Below, piece by piece: positions 35,189 to 46,653 of a stretch of 64,000 nucleotides of DNA. A program made the translations under genes and the position numbers. The stretch's first letter is position 1, and every line of letters begins with the position of its first letter. The DNA lies in assembly GCA_973895155.1 (NCBI GenBank), contig OZ316894.1:2728001-2792000 (forward strand), written 5' to 3'. The notes under the pieces are model-generated. The model was given only the letters and a program-made list of their open reading frames with translations, was not told the origin of the DNA and made no database searches. The stretch is from Marsupella aquatica (Eukaryota; Marchantiophyta).

Positions 35189-37253
35189 CTAAAATGGACT
35201 CTTCCAACCCCGCTTTGTCGGCTTCTTTGCCGGCTTCTTTGCCGGCTTCTTGCCCTTATCCTTCTGTGGATGTACAGCCTGGTGCTGACGGGTGTGCGGT
35301 GCCTTTCGGCGCTGCTGCTCCTCCTGCTCCTCCTCCTCCTCCTGCCCATCCTCCTCCTCGTCACCTCCCTCCTGCTCCCCCTCATCATCAACCTGTCTTG
35401 ATGATGCACGACTACTACCACTACCGCGATGGGATGAACCTACCTCCCGGCTACTGCCCCTCTCCCTAGAACCGCTGGTAAGAGGAGTAGCCCCCTCATC
35501 CTCATCATCACTACTACTTGCGTCAGCACCCGACCCCTCAGGCTCATCCGAATCCTGCATCCGTACACTTAATCAGTTTCTACAAATTAAAAAGGGTCAT
35601 CCACAATGTTGGCATCACAATTAATTAAACCTTGAACACCTAGATACTTACAGTAGCCAACTAGGCATCCACCATCTGAAAGAGGTACTTTCTCCCATGG
35701 TCCATCCCTATCTCAATATGTTTCTTGGATATCTTCCTCTTATATTTCCGGTACTGCCATGCACCATAAAACCAAAAAGTAAACCCATAGGCTAAACCAA
35801 AATTCACAATGCGAGAGGCCTTAGGCCTAGAAAAGTTAAACTACTTTGAAAACAACTCAAATTCACATTTGCGAAGCTAATGCGTTCACAAAATGCGAAG
35901 CCCTAATTTTTGCGAAGGCATTGCGATGGCTTTTGTGATGCGCGTACCTTCGCAACAGCATCAGAAAATCCAAAAAGAAAAAAGTGCATAATAGAGTTTG
36001 CGAGGCTCTTGCGAACGAATACGCATTGCAATGGGATCGCAAACTGTGATCCCGAGAGGTTTTTAAAAATGCGCAAATTTCTAAGTGTCAGTCGTGACCT
36101 AAAACAATGCACAAGCAAGCACATGAGAGCATGGACATTCATGACATTCCATTCACTTGCATTACCTCAACTGAGAAAGTAAGGAGGAAAGAGCTTAGGG
36201 AGGAGAGGAGACACTCACAAAGTGGGCCTTGAGACCGGGGAGCCCGCCTTGACCCAGCTTGTGGACTGGATTTGGGGTGGCTTTCACTCGCTTGGCTGCA
36301 TCCATGAAACGTTTGGGTGGTCTTCCTTCTTCGTCGACCACCTTTTGCACATCAGCTACCTTCTGCTCGAGTCCCTTCAGGTCATGGTCAAGGGGGAGCT
36401 TCCCGGTCTCCTTTGCTTTCAGGGATCGAGCTAGTGTATCCTTCCATTGTTCCAACTTGCGAGTTGCTTTGATTTGCACCTCAATCTTGTAAAATGCATT
36501 CCAGATGTCCTCAGTGAATTGGAGGGGCCTGCGCAAATTCCTGTACGATCTCAAGTCTCTCAGGTGGGCTCTAATCTTCATCCTATCATGGTATCTCATT
36601 TGAGACATGGAATTAGAAATCTTGTCTGCCAGCCATTGCTCATCTATGTCAGCTCCATTACGAAATGCATCCTTGATCTGATTCATCACTCTCTTTCGCT
36701 CTGCCTTCTCAACCTTTCCCCATTGCATGCCTCGTGAGAAATTGCTTGTGATGATCTGTTTGATGGTGCTCTTAGCCCCTGCATAGGCTAGCTCAGTTGG
36801 AGTCCCAGTTGTCTCCAAGGCAATGAATGGAAGCTTTTTCCTTGCATCCTCTTTCTGACGTTGCTCATCTCGTTGTTTTCGAATTGCATCCCTCTCCTCT
36901 CTTCTCTTCTGTTTTTCTATGGCTTGAGGAGAGGCAACTCCCGACTTAGCCCTCTCCTCCCTCTTCCTTCTTTTCTCTCTAGCCTTCTCCTCAGCTGCGA
37001 CCCTCTCTTCCTCGTCTCTAGTAGCTTGCCCTGCCACAATTCCTGTTTGCAAAACCTGGCCTAAAATGGCACTCAAGGAGGCAAGCCCTGCTGGAGTATT
37101 CAAATTTACTTCACCCAACTGTGCAGCACTGAGATGTTGGGCTACTAAGTCGCTCCATGCATTATGTTGCTTCTCCTGATTTGCCCCATTGCCACTACCA
37201 CCAGCACCATGTCCTCCACTCCCACCATGCTCTCCACTCCCACCGGTAGCCAT
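35189..37253 (-). pseudogene. CACTA accessory-type protein, three exons, one internal stop
   Basis: Exons 37253-36219, 35753-35652 and 35554-35189 have good GT-AG borders and keep frame (500 residues plus stop). The start codon opens a Gly/Ser/His-rich N-terminus (MATGGSGEHGGSGGHG). A charged coiled-coil stretch rich in K/R/E follows (about residues 100-145), then a basic helical region (MNQIKDAFRN, MKIRAHLRDLRSYRNLRRP), then an acidic tail and a final lysine repeat KKPAKKPAKKPTKRG. Exon 2 has a TAG within VDA*LAT. By position and charge it could be the element's TnpA-like DNA-binding partner of tnp2, but I do not recognise the domain, so that role is inference. It is transcribed away from the two plus-strand genes. 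Confidence 0.6.
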
Positions 37254-37639
37254 AGCTCAATCCCTCTCAGGTCTCTCTCAATCTTCTCCCCGCGGCCCCT
37301 TCTCCTCTCGCTCTCCTGATCAAACAAGGAATGAGCTTGATGCGAGCTCCCGCCGACACTTACGCATTTCAAAAAAACCTCTTTGCGATCACATTCGCAT
37401 CACAAACTGCCACCCTATTACCTTCGCAAACGGTCTCGCAACTTGCGATACTTTTGTGAAGAACATACCCTCGCTAATCCATCGCAACCCGCAAAAACGC
37501 CCAAAAATTGTTCTCGGCCTCTGTATTTGCGAAGATGTTGCGAACCCGGGAGGTTCGCAAAATGCATCTCTAATTTGTGAAGCAATTTGCGAGGCAGGTG
37601 ATCTCGGTTTAGGGTGGGAAACTATCCCAGGTGTTTAAA

Positions 37640-38590
37640 CGGCTTTACAAGGGTATGGCCTATTTAAACCCTTTTAACTCAACATGGATTTGTGAATGGC
37701 CAATTAGTTTGAAGAAGAGGATTTTAGGTTGTAGTTGGGCTTTGTGTTTTTGTTTTTGAATCTTAATTGGGTTCTAATTTAACAAAGGGTTTGAGTTTTA
37801 ATTTGGGGTTTGGATTTAGAAACGGTTTAGTTTAGGGAGGGTTGTGTTTCAATTGAAGGGGTTAATTTGGGTTTAGGTTTTAATGTAAGGGTTGGGTTTG
37901 ACTTTTCACTGATTTCATATTTTTTGCTCTATACATATTTCAGTTTAGGGACATGGTTTTAATAGAGGGCTTTAAGTTAGGGTCTAAGGTAGGGGTTTGG
38001 GTAAGGTTGTAATTGAGAAGTTTGGGTTAGGGTTTAGGGTAGGGGCTTGATTTTGGTTTAAGTTTAGGGGTTTGGGTTAGGTTTAGGGTAGGGGCTTGAT
38101 TTTGGTTTAAGTTTAGGGGTTTGGGTTAGGTTTTAAGTATAGGGGTTGGGTTCCATTTTAATTCTAAGTTGTGTTTCATTTTTAATTGTGGGGTTTGGGT
38201 TAGGATTTTTGGGTAAGGGTTTGATACGTAATGAGGGAATATGGATAGGTAACTTAGGATGGAGTTTGAGTTAGGGTTTAAGGTAGGGGTTTGAGTAAGG
38301 TTTTAGCTGAGGGGTTTGGGTTAGGTATTGAATATAGGGGATCGATGGGTTCAATTATAATTCAGGCTTGTGTTTAATTTTTAATTTAGGGATTTGGGTT
38401 AGGGTTTAGGGTAAAGGCTTCATAGGTAATGAGGGAGTTTGGGTTATGGTTTCAGATGGGGTTTGAGTTAGGTTTTAGCTGAGGGATTTGGGTTAGGGTT
38501 TGAATGTAGCAGTTGGGTTTTTAGCGTAGGGGTTTTGGTTAGCTAGGGCTTTGGGTAAGGGTTTTATATGTTCATGTTTAGGGTAGGTTT
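37640..38590. repeat. Degenerate TTTAGGG-like tract between divergent CACTA genes
   Basis: About 950 bp dominated by variants of GGGTTTGGGTTAGGGTTTAG. A unit of about 56 bp (TAGGGTAGGGGCTTGATTTT...GTTTAGGGGTTTGGGT) is repeated near 38035-38130. Plant telomeres are TTTAGGG, but here the phase drifts and other words intervene, so this is a telomere-like minisatellite, not a chromosome end. It lies between the divergent 5' ends of the minus-strand gene and the SET-like gene. Confidence 0.7.
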
Positions 38591-39026
38591 TTTTTCTAAT
38601 TGAGGGTATGCTTTCTTTATTTCATTAACATGAAGGGGTGGAACACTCTAGGAGTTACAGGGCACTTCCCCATCGTTTTGAGAGTTTTGGCTAATGCATA
38701 TGCATTGCGAGAGCTCGGGCATCTGAAAGGTAAAGCTTGTTTTCCTGGCATTTTTTATTTGTACTGTAACTTGAGGGTCTATCATCCCTTTCTATAGTTT
38801 ACATAAGTCATTGCTTAATTCATTGTATATTTGCAGATTTCTCCCTCCTACTTCCAGATTGGGTTCATCAAGTTTGGACCAAAAGACCTATAGGCATTGC
38901 TGAGCCCAGGTCTCATAAAGGTATTTTTTCCTTTCATTTCAGTTTAATATGTCTACTTAGGGATTACAAATGATCGTTTTAGCTATTTGTTTACTAACTC
39001 GCTATTCCAAATCTTCCACTTGCCAG

Positions 39027-40178
39027 ATGTCTTCATCCTCTACAACTTCCACCACATCAGACTCCTCCTCTGATGAGGACATAGATCCTCCTCCTCAGCC
39101 TGAAACAGCCGCTCGTCGACCTAGTGGTCCACCACGCCAACTTTGCAGTTGTAAAAAATGTGTGGGGATGGTTGTCCAGAAGTCATATGTATGTGCAGAC
39201 CATATTTCTCGATATGGACAACATCGAGGTCTTACACCCGGAGCCTCTTCATCCCATACGGTGAGTTGTAAACTTACTATGGTTTATTTTTTATTCAATT
39301 AATATTGCTAGCATGATAAGTTGGGGAAGTTTACAATCACTTTGTTGGATTTGTTCCCTATAGGTATCTAATAGGCCTACACCCACGGCACCAGCACCCT
39401 ATGTTCCCTCACAAGGAGTTCTAGATGCTATAGGCTCGGCCCTTTCACAAGCTTTTCGTTTAGTTGCAGCAGAGCGAAGTGGTGTTGGGACAGTTCAGGG
39501 TGATGGTATTGTTACACGAGGGAAAAAACGGTCTAAAAGGCAACCTAGAGGGGAAGTTGATCAGTACACCTGTAGGGTTGATGGTAGGTGGGGACCTTGT
39601 ACATTCACAGGGAAATGTGTTCCTATCATAAAGGATTGGAATCCTGATTGCCTTGGTTTGCCATGTGATATAACCTATGGTGAGGAAATAGAGGTTTGGG
39701 GAAGACATTGGATTGTCAAAAGTTCTACACTAGGGGAGAGACATGGGTATGAAATTTTTTCTTGCCAGGACATCATTGTGGATGATATGGGTGGAAAAGG
39801 GCGCTCTCAAGATGGACCAACGTTGTTCCCATATGGTGGACCATTTACAAGCGAAGACATTGGAACATGCTCCTTGTACAACACCCTGAGTGGAAGACTT
39901 ATGCATTGGACATGGATACTTTTGATGGTTGCACTAGGAAGTATAGTGAACAACGTATAATTGATGGTGATCCCATCCGTAGTGGAAATATAGCCGGTTT
40001 CATTAACAGTACTGTGGGGACCCGGCCTAAGCGTAGGAAAAACTGTGAATGGGTTTTTGTTGATGGTCCCCCTCCAGCACCATATGGGCAGAGATATCAT
40101 CATGACCATTGTCTACTTGTAGCTACTAGGACCATCAAGGCCGGAGAGGAGTTGTTTACACATTATGAGTGGGATTAG
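39027..40178 (+). pseudogene. Transposon-borne protein with a SET-like domain
   Basis: Exon 39027-39260 starts MSSSSTTSTTSDSSSDEDID and has a Cys cluster LCSCKKCVGMVVQKSYVCAD like the transposase-associated domain of tnp2 proteins. It splices in frame (ACG|GTGAGT to TAG|GTATCT) to 39364-40178. The second exon carries a basic patch (RGKKRSKRQPRGE), a WGPCTFTGKCVP segment, then SET-like landmarks in order: RHGYEIFSCQDI, LFPYGG, YALDMDTFDG, IIDGDPIRSGNIAGFIN (for xGNxxRFINHSC), KNCEWVFVDG, and TIKAGEELFTHYEW (for GEELxxDY). SET domains transfer methyl groups from SAM to lysine. The canonical NHS is NST here, so activity is uncertain. A 1-bp-type frameshift near 39860 breaks the frame, unless an unseen splice corrects it. 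Possible upstream exons (38630-38729, about 38837-38920) do not join in phase. Splicing onto tnp2 is an alternative. Confidence 0.7.
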
Positions 40179-40374
40179 GCTTATTTTAGGGATATGTATT
40201 ATTTATATGTTCCTTCATGCTTTGTGAACATATATTTTGTAAGTTAGGGTTTACACCCTAAACCTATGATGTTCTTTCACATTGTATGTTAATAATATGT
40301 GTCGATATTGTTTTTGTCTTATGAGGGATTTAATTTGGAGTTTGATTGTGAATGCTTTATTGTATTGTCCATAG

Positions 40375-43300
40375 AATGTGCGACCTAGCCAAGATATGTT
40401 GCCAAGGAGGTTGAGAGCTACATATGAAGAAATGGGCATGCCACAAGACGGAGTCACATCATCAACAGATTCTTCATCCAATGACAGTGACAATGAGGGT
40501 TTGGACGAAGGGGCACCTAGGACAGATTTTGAGGTCATGCAGGACCAGGAGACAGCCATGGATGACTTCATGACAGATTGGTTTGGTGTGGACGCCCGTG
40601 TGGACGTTGATGGTGAAGGACGTGGGCCACCCAATGAAGGAGCTCCTCCACCAAATGCTGCACATGACCCCCGACCTCAACATACACCAAAAGGTCAACA
40701 ACAATGGGAAGAAGCGGAGGCACATGCTAGAACACCTATTTATGGGGGTGCTCGTTTGAATAGACTCTCTACCATCTTGGCATTGATGAATCTTTAGGCA
40801 AAACACAAGGCAAGCAATGCCCTTCTATCGGATTTGTTTGCAATTTGCCATGACCTCATGTTACCTAGTGACAATGTATTGCCAGGAACTTGGAAGGAGG
40901 CAAAGAGAGTTCTATCATCCATTGGTATGGAATATCATATCATTCATGCTTGTATGAATGACTGCATCCTATATCATGAGACCAATGCCAGCATAACTGA
41001 GTGTCCAATTTTTCATGAGCCTCGATATGACAACAACATGTTGACGAAAAAGGTGCCCAGGAAAGCTGTCCGTTGGTTTCCCATTATTCCTCGATTGTTG
41101 CATATGTATCGATGTTCTGACTTGGCAGAATTGATGGTATGGCATAAGACACATCGATCAAAGGCTGGTGTCATGCGGTTGCCAGTTGACTCCCCTGCTC
41201 ACAAGCATGTGGAGGCACAATGGCCAGAGTTTGCACATGACCCTCGTCATGTGAGGTTGGGGTTGGCATCGGATGGGGTCAGCCCACACTCCCTTGGTGG
41301 GAAAGGACGCCCAACATCAGTTTGGCCGGTGGTTGTTATGAATTACAATCTTCCACCATGGTTGTCCATGAAAAAGGGCTTCTTATTGCTATCATTGATT
41401 ATCCCAGGTCCATCTAAGGTAAAAAACATGGACACCTATTTGGCACTATTGGTTGGGGAACTCCAAAAATTATGGGAGGGTGTGTGGGCCTATGATGGTC
41501 AAAAAACTACAGGGGGATTACCACGTGTCTTCAAATTGAAGGGAATCAATATGTGGACCATGCATGACTATCCTGGTAAGGGGTATGGATTGGTGTTTTT
41601 TTTATGTAATAGAGAGTTTGTTTTAAAAGAAGTCCCTCATATTTATGTATGTACATGAACTTTTTAAATCCTTTGACTCTAATTGAGAAAGTTATTTTGG
41701 TTTGGGTTTGTTGCAGGGTTTGGGTTTGTTTCAGGGTTACAAACTCAAGGGTATAAGGCATGCTCCACTTGTGGTCCAAGCCTTGAAGATATGGCCAAGT
41801 ACTCAAGATGGCTTCGCAAGATAATCTACCTTGGGCATACCAAGTTTCTTCCACTTGGACATGAGATGAGGTCTGACCCCCTTCTATTTTCAGACTTTGA
41901 CATGATCAATGGTGATGAGCGTGACATACCTGAGCGTACATCCTTTGCACATTGGAAATCCATAGCTGATAGGGTGGTAGACCCTAACGACCCCATGACA
42001 TTTGATGGAAGTGGGTTGACGAGGTGGAGTATACTAGCCACATTGCCGTATTGGCCAGAGTTGAAGATTCATCATTTGTTAGACCCCATGCATATAGAGG
42101 GAAATGTTGGGAAGGCTTTGATCAAGCATTTTTATGGAGAAAAGGACCATAATTTTAGGGAGGCATGCCAGGATCTAGAACGACATCCAGATGTATGGAT
42201 AACAGTTGATGCATCAACAGGGATGGAACACCGTCCTTCAGCTCCTTGGGTTTGAGTGTTGGTGAAAGAAGAGAGTTTCGACAACGCATAGGTCAGATGC
42301 GGTTTCCTACAGGCTATGGTGCCAATCTCTGGAAAGCTTTTGGGATGGAGGACAGTCATAAGTGGCCAATGTATTTGAAGACACATGACTATCACCGTTT
42401 ACTACAACATATACTTCCTGTGGCAATCATAGGCTTGGGCAGTGAAGAAATGCAAGACGCCCTATGGTCATTGGGCACTTTGTTGAGATGGATATGCTCA
42501 AAGGAAATATATGAAGAAGAGATCCCACGGATGGAGGTATTGGCAGCAGAGGTAGTGTGCAAGTTAGAGAAGGCCCTCCCTCCTTCCTTCTTTGATTGTC
42601 AAGTACATTTACTTGTTCATCTTGTGAGGGAGGTTGCCATTGCTGGTCCAGTGCATTGTCGTTGGATGTATTGGTTGGAAAGGTATATGGTTGTGTTAAA
42701 GGCTTATGTACGGAATCATGCACGACTGGAGGGGAGCATGGCAACAGGATACTTGGCAGCTGAGAGTATGTTCTATTGCAGCAACATCTTAGCTACCATT
42801 GATCCTAGTTGTTCACGCAGTTGGATGGAAGAGAGAGAAATGGAGGAGGATCGTTTAACAGGAGCCAAAAAAACACGCTTACTGACCGGAGTGGAGTTGA
42901 CACAGATGACTACTTTCATGTTGAGTAATAGTACTGTGATGGAAGAATGGAGAGAGTTTTATGAGGATGCAAAGAGGGAGAGTCGTCGTCCAAGGATTTT
43001 TCCAAAGTTCCTTGAGTATATGAGGGAGAAAGTACTTCAGTTGGATGCTATGGTGGCCCAAGGTGAGAGTGTATCACAATTTCCAGGTATGACTCCTGAG
43101 GTTCGAACAATTGTTCATGGCCCTTTGAGATTTGTTCAGACCAGAACAGCAATGTGGACACAAGGGAGACATTTCAGGATTTCTGACCTTGATGAGAAGA
43201 GGGGTAGAACTTTTGACTGTGGAGTTCAAGGGCAGTTCATGCAGGATTCACAAAGTAGCCGCCATGACACCAATGTCATCCGAGATGTGGTGCCTCACTA

Positions 43301-43664
43301 TGGGAAGATAGAGGAGATCTTGATTGTATCCTATGATGCGGATACAAAATTTGAAGAGTATGTCTTCAAGTGTAAGTGGTTCAAAATTCACTTGGTTGGT
43401 GAGAATCGCACAGTACTTCTTGATGATTGTGGGTTTACTCGACTGAATACATCAGCAACTAGCTTTCAACCATCTCATTGGCAAACATCTGAACCGTTTA
43501 CATTCCCAAGTCACCTTGAGCAGTGTTTCTATATTCCGTACCCACCAGACCCAGAGGAGTGGTCAGTTGTTATACCGTATGTGCCACGATCTCGTTCCAT
43601 TATCTCAGAAAAACCTGAAGTTATTATTGTGTCAAACGGAGGAGAGGATGAGGACCAAGTTTGA
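40375..43664 (+). pseudogene. tnp2 transposase of the 10-kb CACTA element (lightly damaged)
   Basis: Exon 40375-41575 (after TCCATAG) splices to 41717 (TTGCAG|GG), as shown by CATGACTATCCTG|GG TTT. The tnp2 domain is clear: LMVWHKTHRSKAGVMRLPVD, DPRHVRLGLASDGVSPHSLG, SVWPVVVMNYNLPPW, LIIPGPSKVKNMDTYLALLV, YKACSTCGPS and LLDPMHIEGNVGKALI. From 42246 the frame contains the downstream domains usual in tnp2 proteins: DYHRLLQHILPVAI and RWMYWLERYMVVLKAYVRNH (DUF4218), then HYGKIEEILIVSYDAD and EYVFKCKWFK (DUF4216). The protein would cut and join the CACTA ends. Lesions are a TAG at 40795-40797 in an otherwise continuous frame and one missing base near 42252. The acidic linker 40440-40700 follows no known domain. 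Confidence 0.92.
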
Positions 43665-43984
43665 TGCATCACTAGTAGTAAAACTTGTTGTGAGCGTATA
43701 ATTGTGATTATATTAACTATCATGGTTTTATTTATATTTACCTATTTATTTTCTTCTTTTGTCTTACAAACACTTGGACTTTGAAATTTCATTTTACTGC
43801 TATACATGCAACCCTAGCCACTAGAAAATTTCTCCTCATGCATGCCACCTTTTTTAAATCCCTAGCTTATAACCTAAACACATGCATTCTCCATCTTCTA
43901 AATTTTTCTCTCAAAAATTTCCATTCTGAAAACTTTGCAAACAACTCTCTTTGTGAAACATTTTTTGAACCAGACAGGAAGGAA

Positions 43985-44389
43985 TTTCTGAACCTCTTGT
44001 GAATCCAATTCCATCGGTACTTGTGATACAAATACGTTCTCAAACTTGCGACCAAATTGGCTTCGGTACTTTGCGACCCACCGTTCTTCACAACACTTTC
44101 CGAACATAATAGGTTCACAAACCATTTGTGATAGTATTAGTCTCGCTAAATTATGAACCAAAATGTATCCAAATACGGTCGCGATGGTCGCGGACTCACA
44201 AAGTCGTTGCGAGACAACTAGTATCTAAACGTGTTGCGAAGTCAATAACATCAAAACTTAATTGCGATGTATGTAGCTTCACAACGTGAATGTGCGATGG
44301 TAAGAGCATGGGATATTGTGATGCGTGTTGCATCACAAAATATCTGAAGGTTCTAACATCGCAAGGCCTTTTTGACTTCAAAAAACACC
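43985..44389. repeat. Right subterminal TTGCGA-type repeats
   Basis: Variants of TTGCGA/TCGCAA (CTTGCGACC, TTTGCGACCC, GTTGCGAGAC, GTTGCGAAG, ATTGCGATG, CATCGCAAGG) recur every 20-60 bp up to the right terminal repeat. They mirror the left subterminal array and probably bind the accessory protein. Confidence 0.7.
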
Positions 44390-44418
44390 TTCGCAAAAGG
44401 GGCCGATATGTAGTAGTG
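44390..44418 (-). repeat. Right terminal inverted repeat of the 10-kb CACTA element
   Basis: 29 bp ending ...GTAGTAGTG at 44418 and followed by the ATA target duplicate (44419-44421). Read inward it is CACTACTACATATCGGCCCC then TTTTGCGAA. Confidence 0.95.
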
Positions 44419-46653
44419 ATACACCTGCCCAGATAAAGACTTTTGCTCTTGTGGCCAAATCGGATGACCATATCCCCTTCCATACTCTGCTCCAATCCTT
44501 TTCGCTGAGCGTCACCTGCCAGATAATGTTGAGTCGCTCCCAATCCGAGCCCTTGGGTCGCAGCATTTCATATACTCTCATGTTTGATAGACTAAAATGT
44601 CTCATCACTATTTCGGTATCGCTCCATCGCCACAGTCGCGGATCGGCATCTTGCTCACCTGCTCCCACTATCATGCCACAAATCTTTGAATACAAGGACA
44701 AGCAAAGGGACCGTCTTGTATCATTTAGGCCCCTTAAACGTCGTAGCTTCCCCGAGATATCCTTCCAGTCATTCAGCCTGATAGACCACAAGTCGCTTAC
44801 CTTGCGAAGTCCCATTCTTCCATAGGTCCTGATTGTCTCCATAATGCTTTCCTCAGGCAATTGGTGAAAGCCTTGTAAACTCCTGACCAGGTCTTCAAAT
44901 CCCCAATTACCCGAGATGACACCTGTATCAAGGTAGAGTATCAGGTGCGCTCTGGCCAGTTCCCATGCCTTCCAGAGTTGGCCAGTGTATGTTAATTTAC
45001 CAAAGGAGCGTGGATTGCTCAATAGTAATTTATCCGTCAATGAGTAGCAATTCCTTCGCACCATCTTGTAGTTTCTCCATTTAGTCAACTGTAGATTGAC
45101 TGCCAACATCTGTGCCCATTCCGAGTGAGGGTCATCAAGTGCTCATGAGAACCATTTACATAAAAGGGCATCAGAATGACTTCTGAACTCTTTTATGCCC
45201 AATCCTCCATCCAATTTAGGTCTAGCAATCTTCTCCCACGCCACCAGTGGGATCTTATGTCCTCCAAGCGGATTGTTGCCCCATATGAAAGTCCTGTTAA
45301 GCTTGATAAGCTTCTTGGCCAGTGTTCCTGAAGATCATATAAACATCATATGATATATCGGAATTTCTTGTAAGACATGTTTAATCAGAAGTAGCTGCCC
45401 TATAAAGGAAAGAAATCGAGTTGACCAAGATGAAAGCCGAGCTCCAATACGGTCAAGACAGAAGTTATGCAGTTGGGACTCTAGCAGATCAACTCCGAAT
45501 GGAGCGCCAAGGTATCGCTGAACAAATTCTTTCATGCTAATCGTACAGCCAGTAGCTTTAAGCCAATCAAGAATTTCATCCATAGCAAGAGGAATGATGA
45601 TTGATTTCTTGAGATTGAGTTTAGCACCGGTAGTGCATTCATAGTAGTTTATAGCACTTCTAGCTTGTTCAAAAGCTTTAGTTGTTGCAGGAATCAACAG
45701 TCCTAAGTCGTGAGCAAAAAGTCAAAAGCAGATCTAGAGTGATGAGTTGATTCGCAGACGTTGTAGCCTCCCTACGGCAATCTCTGCATTGCAAAAGTCC
45801 ATGAAAGGTTGTGTTGAAATTGCAAAAAGTAGAGGGGAGAGTGGGCAGCCTTGCCTTACCCCACGTCTCATCTCAATATCTCCTGACCACAGGCCGTTCA
45901 CCAGAGCTTTAGAACAACCGTTGCTGACTAAGGATTTAACCAGGAAAATGAAGCGGGATCCTATCCCCAACAGGTTCATGCTTTCCCAAATGTATGAATG
46001 ATCCACCATGTCAAAAGCTTTCTCAAAATCTAACAGCAAGAAAAGCGTAGGAGTTTGCGTGATGCTGATCCAGTCGCTTGCAAGCCATGTGAGAGAAATA
46101 TTTTCCAAGATATGCCTGCGAGGGATGAAGCCAGTTTGCTAAGGGCTAATCATTTTTGGCAGATAGATCTTCAAACGTACAGCTAAGAGCTTAGCTATAA
46201 TCTTGTAGGTGGTAGTCAGCATTGTTAACCCTCTCCAGTCACCCAGTCTTCGTTTATCCGTCTTCCTAGGGATAAACCGAATAACTCCATCTTTAATCCC
46301 AAAAGCCATATTGCCAAATCTCCAAAATTCACAAACCATCTCATGAAATTGCACTTTCATAAACTCCCAGCATCCTCGCAGGACCTCGGCAATAATTCCA
46401 TCTACTCCGGGCGCCTTGTCACATGGGAGTAGAAGCAGCGTTTCATAGAGCTCTTGTTGAGTAGGCAACCTCTCCAATCTACAAATTTCGATAGCTGAGA
46501 GAGCAAAATGCGTGTTTTGGCATAATCTTCTCCTCGTAGCAAGATTCTCATTACGAACCTCCACAGTAACGTCAAAAGGTGTATAAAGTCGCTCACAGTG
46601 CTGTTGCACCTCCCTAAGCACCATGTTCTCATCCCTGATCTCATTCTCGACTT
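44419..46653 (-). pseudogene. Nested LINE, part 3: reverse transcriptase and C-terminal region
   Basis: Minus-strand frames give RT landmarks in order: LLPCDKAPGVDGIIAEVLRG, GVIRFIPRKTDKRRLGDWRG, LTMLTTTYKIIAKLLAVRL, WLASDWISITQTPTLFLLLD with FEKAFDMVDHSYIWE, and GVRQGCPLSPLLFAISTQPF. The catalytic FADD box is damaged and reads FAHDLGLLIP near 45718. Then KLNLKKSIIIPL, LGAPFGVDLL and RIGARLSSWSTRFLSFIGQL follow, and the C-terminal region runs to KVFIWAGV at the CACTA border. Stops and small frameshifts occur at about 46137, 45733, 45333 and 45110. The reading continues across the CACTA at 34351. Confidence 0.92.

Larger units (their letters stand above)
34352..44418 (+). mobile_element. CACTA (En/Spm) DNA transposon, complete ends, 10,067 bp
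   Basis: The left end begins CACTACTACACTATTGGCCC and the right end, read inward, CACTACTACATATCGGCCCC; both continue TTTTGCGAA. The flanking trinucleotide ATA (34349-34351 and 44419-44421) is the 3-bp target duplication expected of CACTA elements. Removing the element and one ATA rejoins the reading of a LINE ORF2 on the minus strand. Inside are a minus-strand gene (37253-35189), a plus-strand gene with a SET-like domain (39027-40178), and the tnp2 transposase (40375-43664). The copy has only a few lesions (two internal TAG codons and two single-base frameshifts), so it is fairly young but probably not autonomous. Confidence 0.95.

Noticed and set aside
37640-38590. True interstitial telomere or chromosome end
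   Set aside because: TTTAGGG words are out of phase and degenerate, and the tract lies inside a transposon with matching ends on both sides.
38630-38920. Upstream exons of the SET-like gene
   Set aside because: Two plausible exons (MKGWNTLGVTGHFPIVLRVL; LLLPDWVHQVWTKRPIG) join each other in phase but not the exon starting at 39027, so I did not include them. They may still be real with a different acceptor.
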